A DNA stretch of 7,619 bases from Candidatus Rokuibacteriota bacterium (GCA_016179165.1 JACORX010000170.1:1-7619); one strand, 5' to 3'; shown: positions 1-6,743, counted from the stretch's first letter. The notes: a model not told the origin generated them from the letters alone. Translations and numbers: made by a program.

Positions 1-93
1 CTCTGGGACCGCGGCGTCCGCGTCACGCGCGTGCCTCTGACATCCGCCCGCATCTTCGAGCTCGTTCGCGCCGGCGGCCACACCGACGCGTGA
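1..93 (+). CDS. C-terminal end of an unidentified protein (5' part outside window)
   Basis: Reading frame 1 is open from the first base to a TGA at 91-93 and encodes 30 residues, including GVRVTRVPLTSARIFELVRA. Codon use is G/C-rich at third positions like the neighbouring genes, so this is probably the tail of a real gene. The pattern 'GVRhTxhPhTxxRhhxhhR' just before the terminus resembles the last residues of large subunits of molybdenum hydroxylases (xanthine/CO dehydrogenase family). That would suit a window with molybdate uptake and moaC, but thirty residues are too few to assign a family and this is only a suggestion. The next 67 bases hold no gene. Confidence 0.45.
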   Translation, partial: LWDRGVRVTRVPLTSARIFELVRAGGHTDA

Positions 94-160
94 GGCGGGC
101 GGGCCTGTCGCCGGAGGAATGCGCGGTGCATCCGGGGCCACCCTTCATTGGGATGGGGCA

Positions 161-190
161 TTGACGTAGTCACGAACTTGCTGATATGGT
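161..190 (+). promoter_or_regulatory. Candidate sigma70-type promoter of the toxin-antitoxin module
   Basis: A -35-like TTGACG (161-166, 5 of 6 consensus) is separated by 18 bases from a -10-like TATGGT (185-190, 4 of 6). The predicted transcription start, about 7 bases after the -10, falls on or next to the antitoxin ATG at 197. No Shine-Dalgarno sequence precedes that ATG, which agrees with a leaderless transcript. Motif reading only. Confidence 0.5.
162..172. promoter_or_regulatory. Inverted repeat over the -35 box, candidate operator
   Basis: TGAC-GTA-GTCA is an inverted repeat with 4-base arms and a 3-base centre, and it overlaps the -35 box of the toxin-antitoxin promoter. A second, ungapped palindrome GTGATCAC (189-196) lies between the -10 and the ATG, so the two sites bracket the core promoter. 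Phd/YefM antitoxins are known to repress their own operons by binding palindromes at the promoter, so these are the natural operator candidates. The arms are short and chance occurrence cannot be excluded. Confidence 0.3.
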
Positions 191-205
191 GATCACATGA
201 AACCT
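187..205 (+). repeat. Direct repeat, left copy, at the start of the toxin-antitoxin module
   Basis: TGGTGATCACATGAAACCT matches the right copy at 887-905 (TGGTGATCACGTGAACCCT) at 17 of 19 positions, offset by exactly 700 bases. The left copy holds the palindrome GTGATCAC and the antitoxin start codon. The right copy holds the same palindrome and the toxin stop codon. The pair could be duplicated target or recombination sites, paired operators, or chance. Confidence 0.45.
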
Positions 206-481
206 CAGCCAACGGTCGGCGTTCGTGACCTCCGAGCGCGGCTGAGCGCCTACCTGCGAAGTGTCTCCAACGGGGCCAGCATCACCATCCGTGACCGAAG
301 GCGCCGGCCGGTCGCTCGCCTCGTGCCGGTTCTCCGCTCCCCTGAGAGTGAGCTCCTGAATCGGTTGGCTGATCAGGGGATCCTCCGGCGCGGTGTCGGC
401 AAACCCGGGCAAGGCCCTCGGGTGAAATCGCGCGGCCGCCGGCGCCTCCTGTCCGATGTCGTGATCGAAGACCGTCGGTGA
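197..481 (+). CDS. Type II antitoxin, Phd/YefM family (VapB-like partner of the PIN toxin)
   Basis: This 94-residue protein is expected to bind and neutralise the toxin encoded next to it and to repress the operon. Residues 6-45 have the Phd/YefM shape: a short strand (TVGVRDLRARLSAYLRSV) running into a helix, then the hairpin 'ASITIRDRRRRPVARLVPV', the usual 'hxIxxRxxPVAxLhP' signature. Residues 50-94 are the toxin-binding tail, basic in the middle (GKPGQGPRVKSRGRRR) and ending VVIEDRR, as in many antitoxins paired with PIN toxins. The ATG lies directly after the palindrome GTGATCAC and has no ribosome-binding site. The stop overlaps the toxin start (GTGA, 478-481), pointing to translational coupling. 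The family call is confident. The DNA-binding role is inferred from the family. Confidence 0.9.
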   Translation: MKPQPTVGVRDLRARLSAYLRSVSNGASITIRDRRRRPVARLVPVLRSPESELLNRLADQGILRRGVGKPGQGPRVKSRGRRRLLSDVVIEDRR

Positions 482-900
482 TCCTGTACGTCGACACCAG
501 CGCCCTGGTCAAGGTCTACGTGGAAGAAGACGGAACGCTCGCCGTCCTGGCTCGCGTCGATCATGCCGAAGCGGTGGCCACCGCACTCGTCACGTACGCG
601 GAAGCCCGGGCGGCGCTCGCGCGGCATCGGCGCGAAGGCGGGATCACCGGGGCCGACCTGCGCCGGGCCGTCAGGGAACTCGACCGAGATTGGCGGGCCT
701 ACAACGTCGTTGATCTCTCTGACGCGCTCGTTCACTCGGCCGGCGCACTCGCGGAGCGTCACGCCCTTCGTGGTTATGACGCCGTGCACCTCGCCGCCGC
801 CCTGGAGCTTCGGGCCGTCGGAGGCTCTGTCGAGTTCTGCGCCTTCGACGGCCGCCTCAATCGGGCCGCGCGTCGAGAACGCCTCGTGGTGATCACGTGA
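478..900 (+). CDS. vapC: VapC-like PIN-domain toxin (endoribonuclease)
   Basis: A 140-residue single PIN domain of usual VapC length. PIN toxins are Mg/Mn-dependent RNases that cleave tRNA, rRNA or mRNA when free of antitoxin. The acidic metal-binding set is visible: D6 in 'ILYVDTSALVKVY', E42 in 'TYAEARAAL', D101 in 'RGYDAVHLAAAL', and D124 in 'FCAFDGRLNRAA'. All four canonical positions are filled, so the enzyme looks intact. The GTG start at 478 overlaps the antitoxin stop by four bases, and a GTG also overlaps its own stop (897-900), opening the methyltransferase relic downstream. The final codons (VVIT, stop) lie inside the right copy of the 19-base direct repeat. The RNA target cannot be read from the sequence. 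'VapC' is used in the broad PIN-toxin sense, since the partner is Phd/YefM-like. Confidence 0.92.
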   Translation: MILYVDTSALVKVYVEEDGTLAVLARVDHAEAVATALVTYAEARAALARHRREGGITGADLRRAVRELDRDWRAYNVVDLSDALVHSAGALAERHALRGYDAVHLAAALELRAVGGSVEFCAFDGRLNRAARRERLVVIT

Positions 901-905
901 ACCCT
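887..905 (+). repeat. Direct repeat, right copy, at the end of the toxin-antitoxin module
   Basis: TGGTGATCACGTGAACCCT has 17 of 19 positions identical to the copy at 187-205. It covers the last codons and stop of the PIN toxin and the junction with the methyltransferase relic. The interval between the two copies contains the antitoxin and toxin genes and nothing else. Confidence 0.45.
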
Positions 906-1112
906 GACCGGAGGCGCGCACTTCGAATTCAAGGGGTGCCCCGCATGTCGTCGGTGCTGCACGTCGTCGACGAGCCGTTGCCGGTGCTTGCGGAAATTCG
1001 GCGTGTGCTCGCCCCCGGAGGGATCTTCCTGTTGCACGACTGGGTTCGTCAGCCCCTCCGCGCCGGTGCGGTGTGTCCGGAGACGCCTTTCAAAGGGGTC
1101 TTCGTCTTCTAG
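897..1112 (+). pseudogene. Remnant of a class I SAM-dependent methyltransferase
   Basis: The frame runs from a GTG at 897 (overlapping the toxin stop) to TAG at 1110-1112. Only residues 17-56 (from the ATG at 945 to about 1064) look like a known family: 'MSSVLHVVDEPLPVLAEIRR' followed by 'VLAPGGIFLLHDWVRQPL', the Methyltransf_11 segment around motifs II-III (LHHhxDPxxxLxEhxRVLxPGG, then the strand and HDW). The SAM-binding GxGxG region that should lie about 60 residues upstream is absent, as is the C-terminal half after QPLRA. The remaining 15 residues have no family character. Class I methyltransferases are normally 200-280 residues, so this 71-codon frame cannot be a working enzyme. It is best read as a relic cut at both ends, with its 5' side abutting the toxin gene. 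A short expressed peptide is possible but unsupported. Confidence 0.6.
1079..1103. terminator. Hairpin between convergent genes, weak terminator candidate
   Basis: GGAGAC-g-CCTT-tca-AAGG-g-GTCTTC folds into an 11-position stem with one G-G mismatch and one G-U pair, placed at the end of the methyltransferase relic and 21 bases beyond the acuC stop. It sits where a shared terminator for converging transcripts would be. Neither strand has a proper T-run after it (plus strand GTCTTCT is the nearest), so intrinsic termination is doubtful. Confidence 0.28.
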
Positions 1113-1123
1113 CGGGTGGAAGC

Positions 1124-2251
1124 TTACAGCCCGTGGAGCGGGAAGATGTGCTCGCGGATGAGCTTGACCTGGCGCATGGCGAAATCCTCCGCCCAGTGGC
1201 GCGTGTCTGCGGGCAGGTCGAGCGGTGGATCCCACAGCCGCATGCTCTTCAACCCATGGGCGGCCAGGTCCTTGTGGCAGGTGCGCGGGATCTCGGCCGG
1301 AAGCTCCACGCCGTTCATCGCTGCCCACGCCGCCGTCCACGCGCGCGCAACGTTCGGCAGGTCGTAGCCGCCTCCGCCCAGCGCGACCACGCGCGGCGAC
1401 AGCTCGAGCAGGCGCGACACGATCTTCGTGAAACCCTGCACCGTCCACGCGAGGTGGGTCAGCGGATCGGTCCGGTGCGAGTCGATGCCGAGCTGGAGCA
1501 CTACCACGTCGGGCTCGAAGGCGCGCAGGAGCGGCGGCACCACTGCCTCGAACGCGGGCTCGTAGACCGCGTCGTCCGTGTAGGGCTGGAGCGGCAGGTT
1601 GACCGCAAAGCCGATCCCCTCGCCCTCACCCATCTCCTCGACGAAGCCTGTGCCCGGGAAGAGCCGGTCACCGCGCTCGTGGCTCGAGATCGTCAGCACG
1701 CTCGGGTCCGCGTAGAAGGCGAACTGGACGCCGTCTCCGTGATGCGCGTCGATGTCCACGTAGGCGACCTTCCAGTCGTGGCGGCGCAGCTCCATGATGG
1801 CCAGCACGGCGTCGTTGACGTAGCAGAAGCCCGAGGCGCGCTCGGGCATGGCGTGGTGCAGCCCGCCCGCGAAGTGGAAGGCGCGCTCGGCCTCATCGTC
1901 GAGGACCAGCCGCGAGGCCAGCAGCGAGCCGCCGGCCACGAGCAGAGCCGCCTCCCAGAGGCCCGGGAAGATCGGGTTGTCGCCGGCCCCGAGCCCGTAG
2001 CGCGCGGCGTGAGGCACCCAGTCGCCGGCGCTGACGGCGCGCAGGATCTCGATGTACTCGCGGCTGTGGAAGCGGGTGACGGCCTCGACGGAGGCGGGCT
2101 CGGGCGTGACTACCTTGAGCTTCGGCCCAAACGTGAGGCCGTAGGCTTCCATGAGCCGCCACGTCAGGCCCAGGCGCTCCATGCGGAGCGGGTGCTCTGG
2201 GCCGTAGTCGAAGCGCCGCCACTCGTCGGAATGGACGAGCGCGGTCTTCAC
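1124..2251 (-). CDS. acuC: AcuC-type protein deacetylase (class I HDAC fold)
   Basis: A 375-residue zinc-dependent deacetylase. In Bacillus subtilis, AcuC removes acetyl groups from acetyl-CoA synthetase, and related HDAC-fold enzymes act on acetyl-lysine or acetylpolyamines. The catalytic layout is complete. The charge-relay pair is H132-H133 in 'GGLHHAMPERASGFCYVND'. The zinc ligands are D168 and H170 in 'VDIDAHHGDGVQ' and D257 in 'LQLGIDSHRTDPLTHL'. The transition-state tyrosine is Y296 in 'ALGGGGYDLPNVAR'. Spacing is nearly identical to the bacterial homologue HDLP. 'LGIDSHxxDPLTHL' and the 375-residue length favour AcuC over polyamine deacetylases. It starts at GTG 2251, which overlaps the moaC stop (GTGA), so it is probably translated by coupling to moaC. 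No acetyl-CoA synthetase or AcuA acetyltransferase is in the window, so the substrate is unknown. Confidence 0.93.
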   Translation of the reverse strand: MKTALVHSDEWRRFDYGPEHPLRMERLGLTWRLMEAYGLTFGPKLKVVTPEPASVEAVTRFHSREYIEILRAVSAGDWVPHAARYGLGAGDNPIFPGLWEAALLVAGGSLLASRLVLDDEAERAFHFAGGLHHAMPERASGFCYVNDAVLAIMELRRHDWKVAYVDIDAHHGDGVQFAFYADPSVLTISSHERGDRLFPGTGFVEEMGEGEGIGFAVNLPLQPYTDDAVYEPAFEAVVPPLLRAFEPDVVVLQLGIDSHRTDPLTHLAWTVQGFTKIVSRLLELSPRVVALGGGGYDLPNVARAWTAAWAAMNGVELPAEIPRTCHKDLAAHGLKSMRLWDPPLDLPADTRHWAEDFAMRQVKLIREHIFPLHGL

Positions 2252-2757
2252 GGCTTCCGGCGCCGCCAGGTACCGGATTTGCCGCCCGACTTCTCGAGGA
2301 GACAGAGCCCCGACAGCACCACGCCCCGGTCCACGGCCTTGACCATGTCGTAGACCGTGAGCCCGGCGACGGCCGCCGCGGTCAGAGCCTCCATCTCGAC
2401 GCCCGTCTTGTCCACCGTGCGCACGCGGGCCTCGATGGTGACGGTCGAGTGCTTGTCGTCGAGGGCGAAGGCGATGTCACAGCCGGTGATGCGCAGTGGG
2501 TGGCAGAGGGGGATCAGGTCTGGCGTGCGCTTGGCGGCCATGATCCCCGCCGTGCGCGCCACGCCCAGCACGTCACCCTTGGCCATCTGCCCGGCGCGGA
2601 TAGCGCTGAGCGTGGCGGGGCGCATCTTCAGCACGACGCGGGCCGCCGCTTCCCGGGCCGTTTCCTTCTTCGGCGAGACGTCCACCATCCGGGCGTCGCC
2701 CGACGGCGTCAGGTTGGAGAGGCCGCGAAACCCCGGCCGCTTCCGCGACGGCGGCAT
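2248..2757 (-). CDS. moaC: Cyclic pyranopterin monophosphate synthase MoaC
   Basis: MoaC acts with MoaA in the first stage of molybdenum cofactor synthesis, converting the MoaA product (3',8-cyclo-7,8-dihydro-GTP) into cyclic pyranopterin monophosphate. The 169-residue protein matches the family end to end. Family landmarks are 'ARMVDVSPK' (22-30), 'AKGDVLGVARTAGIMAAKRT' (59-78), 'LIPLCHPL' (81-88), 'GVEMEALTAAAVAGLTVYDM' (119-138) and the tail KAVDRGVVL. Residues aligning with the catalytic set of E. coli MoaC are all present with a constant offset of nine: K60, H86, E121, E123, D137 and K140. The ATG at 2757 is chosen because it gives the family's usual N-terminus. An in-frame ATG at 2877 would add 40 low-complexity residues that overlap ydcH. 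It lies 26 bases after ydcH and overlaps acuC by four bases. Confidence 0.95.
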   Translation of the reverse strand: MPPSRKRPGFRGLSNLTPSGDARMVDVSPKKETAREAAARVVLKMRPATLSAIRAGQMAKGDVLGVARTAGIMAAKRTPDLIPLCHPLRITGCDIAFALDDKHSTVTIEARVRTVDKTGVEMEALTAAAVAGLTVYDMVKAVDRGVVLSGLCLLEKSGGKSGTWRRRKP

Positions 2758-2783
2758 GGCGTCCCCGGCTCGGCTGCTCCGCG

Positions 2784-3014
2784 TCAGGCGTGCGCGGCGT
2801 CGCGCGCGTGACGGACCATCGACTCCATCTGGTCCTTGCCCATCAGCTTGAGCTTCTTGAGCTCGCTGACCCGCCACTGCTGGTCCGCCGTGAGGAACCC
2901 GCGACTGTTGAGGTCCTTCAGCTCCTGCTCGTATCGGGCGTGCTCTTCCTGGAGCTGGCGGAACTCGGGGTTCTCAGCGGACAAACGCGCGATCAGTGAT
3001 TCCAGATCGGCCAT
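2784..3014 (-). CDS. YdcH-like small protein (DUF465)
   Basis: A 76-residue charged, helical protein with the DUF465 pattern. 'NPEFRQLQEEHARYEQELKD' (15-34) and 'LTADQQWRVSELKKLKLMGK' (41-60) form two helices joined by a turn at 'LNSRGF', with heptad-like hydrophobic spacing expected of a short coiled-coil hairpin. The family is widespread in proteobacteria and related groups and has no established biochemical role. There is no signal peptide or membrane segment. The start is well supported: GAGGAGG lies five bases before the ATG, with a good promoter just upstream. It is first in the ydcH-moaC-acuC unit. Nothing in it points specifically to molybdenum, so the linkage may be incidental. Confidence 0.85.
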   Translation of the reverse strand: MADLESLIARLSAENPEFRQLQEEHARYEQELKDLNSRGFLTADQQWRVSELKKLKLMGKDQMESMVRHARDAAHA

Positions 3015-3019
3015 GTGGA

Positions 3020-3026
3020 CCTCCTC
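3020..3026 (-). promoter_or_regulatory. Strong ribosome-binding site of the ydcH-like gene
   Basis: GAGGAGG on the minus strand ends five bases before the ATG at 3014. It is the best Shine-Dalgarno sequence seen in the window and fixes this start. Most other minus-strand genes here depend on overlap or weak sites. Confidence 0.75.
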
Positions 3027-3055
3027 GTAGGGTGAGGTTGCGGCCGCTTCGCTTC

Positions 3056-3085
3056 CTTATACCCCCGCACTCTTTTCACTGTCAA
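3056..3085 (-). promoter_or_regulatory. Candidate sigma70-type promoter for ydcH-moaC-acuC
   Basis: On the minus strand, a perfect TTGACA (3085-3080) is followed after 18 bases by TATAAG (3061-3056, 5 of 6 consensus), about 42 bases before the ydcH ATG. The implied leader is roughly 35 bases and contains the strong ribosome-binding site. The region is A/T-richer than the rest of the window. The TGA inside TTGACA (3084-3082) is also the stop codon of the upstream ATPase gene, so promoter and gene end share bases. It should separate ydcH-moaC-acuC from the importer operon or add to read-through. No molybdenum-cofactor riboswitch could fit in so short a leader. Confidence 0.65.
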
Positions 3086-4169
3086 GCTTTTGAGCGACGC
3101 AAAAGATGGGGCGCGGTGGCCTTGAACTGGACAGTGACCTTGACACCCTCGCCCAGGCCCAATTCCTCGACGGCACGCTGCGTCACGAGGGCCGTCAGCG
3201 GGAAGCCGCAGTCAACGGAGACGCGCACATGGAGCCCGACGGGGTTGAGCCGCGCGACCGTGCCCTTGAGGCGATTGGGGGGGAGCGCCGCGCCGGGGGG
3301 CGGTGAGCCCGTCTTGAGCGTGACGTCCTCGGCCCGGAGACAGAGGCGCACCCGCTCGCCGGGTACGGCGGCCTGCGCAACCTCCATCTTCTGGCCTCCG
3401 GCCTCGATGAGCGAAACCCCGCCCTGCGATGAGAGCACGCGGCATTCGATCATCGTCTCCACGCCGACGAAGCGCGCGACCTCCTCCGATGCCGGCGCGC
3501 GGAAGACGCGCGAGGTGACATCCAGCTGAACGAGCCGTCCGTCGATCAGGACCCCCACCCGGTCGGCAAGCACCATGGCTTCTTCATGATCGTGAGTCAC
3601 GAGGACCGTGGTGATGCGCTCCTCGCGGAGGATGCGGCTGAGGTCTCCGATGAGGGCCTCGCGCGTCGGCTGGTCGAGCGCCGAGAAGGGCTCGTCCAGC
3701 AGGAGAAGCTCGGGCTCGACCACGAGCGCCCGAGCAAGCGCCGCGCGCTGGGCCTCCCCGCCCGAGAGCGTGCGCGCCCGGCGCGGGGCCAGCGGGGCGA
3801 TGGCGAAGCGCGCGAGCCAGCGGGCAACCCGCGTCTCGACCTGCCCGCGCGCGACGCCACGGAAGCGCAGACCCATGGCGACGTTGTCGAAGACCGTCGT
3901 ATCGGCCAGGAGCGGCTCCTGGAAGACGCTCGCCATCCGCCGCCTCACCGCCAGCGCCGACTCGGCGACAACCGGCTCGCCCTGGAAGCGCACGGTCCCC
4001 GCGGCGGGCGCCTCGAGGGCGCCGATCAGTCGGAGGAGGCTCGACTTGCCCGCGCCGTTGGGCCCGATGACCGCGAGCACCTCTCCCTGCGCCACGGAGA
4101 GATCCGTCACGTCGAGAACGGTGCGGCCGTCGTGGACTATGCTGATGCCCGAGAGCTCGACGACGAGGG

Positions 4170-4173
<4 letters not shown>
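3082..4173 (-). CDS. tupC: Oxyanion ABC transporter ATPase, TupC/WtpC-like with TOBE domain
   Basis: A 363-residue ABC ATPase. The nucleotide-binding domain (about 1-235) has Walker A GPNGAGKS (37-44), Q-loop Q85, signature LSGGEAQR (136-143), Walker B LLLLDEP (156-162), D-loop SALD (164-167) and switch histidine H194, all intact. Residues about 240-355 form a C-terminal regulatory part. The segment from 301 ('LKGTVARLNPVGLHVRVSV') to 'VQFKATAPHLL' looks like a TOBE domain, a fold that binds molybdate or tungstate in ModC and WtpC. Classical TupC proteins are shorter and lack it. It is the fifth gene of the importer operon, and its ATG overlaps the modC stop (ATGA, 4170-4173) with no ribosome-binding site, implying coupling. 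It probably energises the TupB-like permease at the other end of the operon. The symbol rests on that pairing, and a second ModC-like role is the alternative. Confidence 0.8.
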
Positions 4174-5294
<1,121 letters not shown>

Positions 5295-5295
5295 G

Positions 5296-5949
5296 TCAGA
5301 ACCTCAACCGCGCGAGGCGTCCGATCCCCATCAGGAGGAGCGCCACCGTTGCCACGGCGATCAGCGAAAGCGTATTGGCCTCGGCCATGCGGTTCGACTG
5401 GACGAGGTCGTAGATGGCCAGCGGTGTCGTCTGCGTCAGGCCGGGGATGCTGCCCGCGACCATCAGCGTGATGCCGAAGTCGCCCAGCGCGCGGCAGAAT
5501 GCCAGCACGGTGCCGGCCATGACGGCGCGCGAGGCGAGCGGAAGCGTGACGGACCAAAACACGCTCCACGGAGAGCGTCCGAGAGTGAGCGCCGCCTGCT
5601 CGAGCCGCCGGTCTACCGACTCGAAGCCGGCCTGCGCGGCCTTGATGAAGAGCGCGCTCGATCCCACCCACGCCGCCAGCACCGCCGCCCGCCACGTGAA
5701 GGCAAGCTCGATCCCCGCCGCGTCGAGGACGCGACCGATCGCGCCCTGGCGGCTGATCAGGACGAGGAGGTAGTAGCCCAGTACGGTCGGCGGCAGGACG
5801 AGGGGCAGGACGACCAGGGCTTCGGCGAGGTCGCGGCCGGGGAAGCGCTTGAGCGCGAGCACCCACGCCAGCGGCAGCCCCGTCGCCACCGTCAGGATGG
5901 TCGCCGTCACGGAGACCTTGAGCGAGAGCCAGAGCGGGAAGAAGTCCAT
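5296..5949 (-). CDS. modB: Molybdate ABC transporter permease ModB
   Basis: A 217-residue inner-membrane permease, predicted to form the homodimeric molybdate channel. Hydrophobic segments lie at about 8-31, 44-65, 86-105, 140-160 and 192-211. The cytoplasmic coupling loop that docks on the ATPase is 'EQAALTLGRSPWSVFWSVTL' (117-136). The family tail 'RALGDFGITLMVAGSIPGLT' (153-172) followed by TTPLAIYDLV is the ModB hallmark. It starts at ATG 5949, five bases after the modA stop, and a distant GGAG is the only ribosome-binding-like sequence. Its stop is one base before modC. Length and motifs are normal for the family. Confidence 0.93.
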   Translation of the reverse strand: MDFFPLWLSLKVSVTATILTVATGLPLAWVLALKRFPGRDLAEALVVLPLVLPPTVLGYYLLVLISRQGAIGRVLDAAGIELAFTWRAAVLAAWVGSSALFIKAAQAGFESVDRRLEQAALTLGRSPWSVFWSVTLPLASRAVMAGTVLAFCRALGDFGITLMVAGSIPGLTQTTPLAIYDLVQSNRMAEANTLSLIAVATVALLLMGIGRLARLRF

Positions 5950-5954
5950 GCGGC

Positions 5955-6719
5955 CTAGAATTCTCCGGGCAGGAGAAAGCCGTAGCGCTTCAGGATGGGC
6001 CGTCCCTCGGCGCCGTTCACGAACCGGATGAAGGCCGCGCCCAAATCAGGGTGCGGGCTGCGCTTGACCACCGCCGCGACCTGATTGAGCGGCGCGTAGA
6101 GCGCGGGATCGATCGGCGCGTACGCGATGCCCGGCGCATCGGCGATCGAGAGCGCCACGATCCCGGCCTCCACGGCGCCCGTCTCGACGAACTGGAGCGC
6201 GTGGCGGATATTCTCGCCGTACACGAGCTTCGGCTTGACCTTCTCCCACACACCCGCGCGCTCGAGCGCCTCCTGGGCGGCACGGCCGTAGGGCGCGTGC
6301 GCCGGGTTGGCGATCGCCACGCGTCGCACCGCGGGCTTGAGGAGATCGCCGATCTCACGCACCGCGATCACGGGCTTCTTCGGCACGGCCAGGACGATCC
6401 GCCCCTGAGCGTAGAGTGTCCGTGTCTGGGGAATGACCGCCCCAGCGGCCCGGAGATCGTCGACGAAGCTCTCATTGGCGGCGAAGAAGACGTCGGCCGG
6501 GGCGCCGTGCCCGATCTGCTTGGCGAGGTTGCCTGTCGAGCCTAGGACGAGCGTCACCCGCGCCCCGGTCGCGTTCTCGAAGAGCGGCTTGATCTCGCGG
6601 AAGGCCAGGTCGACGTCGGAGGCAGCATACACGACGAGGGTCGGGACGGCGGGCTGGGCCTTCGCCGCGTGCACGGCGGCCAGGACCAGAGCGAGGACGA
6701 TGAAACCGCGTCGAGCCAT
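5955..6719 (-). CDS. modA: Molybdate-binding periplasmic protein ModA
   Basis: A 254-residue exported binding protein that delivers molybdate (often also tungstate) to ModB. Residues 1-21 are a signal peptide: basic MARR, a hydrophobic core FIVLALVLAAVHA, and a likely AKA cleavage site. The mature protein has the ModA landmarks: 'VVYAASDVDLAFREI' (29-43, with ligand serine S34), 'GSTGNLAKQIGHGAPADVFF' (60-79, with S61), 'ANPAHAPYGRAAQEAL' (137-152), and 'GENIRHALQFVETGAVEAGI' (168-187). Where E. coli ModA has the ligand tyrosine in GIVY, this protein reads GIVALS, a variant I believe occurs in other ModA homologues. It is the only binding protein in the operon. The ATG at 6719 has no clear ribosome-binding site and is preceded by a small inverted repeat filling the gap from tupB. 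Confidence 0.93.
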   Translation of the reverse strand: MARRGFIVLALVLAAVHAAKAQPAVPTLVVYAASDVDLAFREIKPLFENATGARVTLVLGSTGNLAKQIGHGAPADVFFAANESFVDDLRAAGAVIPQTRTLYAQGRIVLAVPKKPVIAVREIGDLLKPAVRRVAIANPAHAPYGRAAQEALERAGVWEKVKPKLVYGENIRHALQFVETGAVEAGIVALSIADAPGIAYAPIDPALYAPLNQVAAVVKRSPHPDLGAAFIRFVNGAEGRPILKRYGFLLPGEF

Positions 6720-6743
6720 GGGCCCACAGTATAGCGAAGGCCC
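6720..6743 (-). other. Inverted repeat filling the tupB-modA gap
   Basis: On the minus strand GGGCC (6743-6739) can pair with GGCCC (6724-6720) around a 14-base loop. The structure spans exactly the 24 bases between the tupB-like stop and the modA ATG. modA lacks an obvious ribosome-binding site, so an mRNA hairpin here could influence modA translation or transcript processing. The stem is only five base pairs, so support is weak. Confidence 0.25.

Noticed and set aside
137..159. Imperfect hairpin GCCACCC...GGGATGGGGC upstream of the toxin-antitoxin promoter as a terminator
   Set aside because: It needs a bulge and unpaired G bases and is not followed by a T-run, so it does not meet intrinsic terminator criteria.
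1073..2353. Open frame of 426 codons on the plus strand opposite acuC and the end of moaC
   Set aside because: It is antisense to two clear genes with intact catalytic residues, its composition is rich in Arg/His/Val/Glu as expected of a reverse-frame shadow in GC-rich DNA, and it shows no recognisable domain.
2758..2877. 40-residue N-terminal extension of MoaC from an upstream in-frame ATG
   Set aside because: The extension lies mostly inside the ydcH-like gene, is low complexity, and gives an N-terminus longer than the family. The ATG at 2757 yields normal MoaC length.
6728..6733. TATACT on the minus strand nine bases before the modA ATG, as an internal promoter
   Set aside because: There is no -35-like hexamer at a suitable distance, and the bases there are GC-rich coding sequence of the tupB end.
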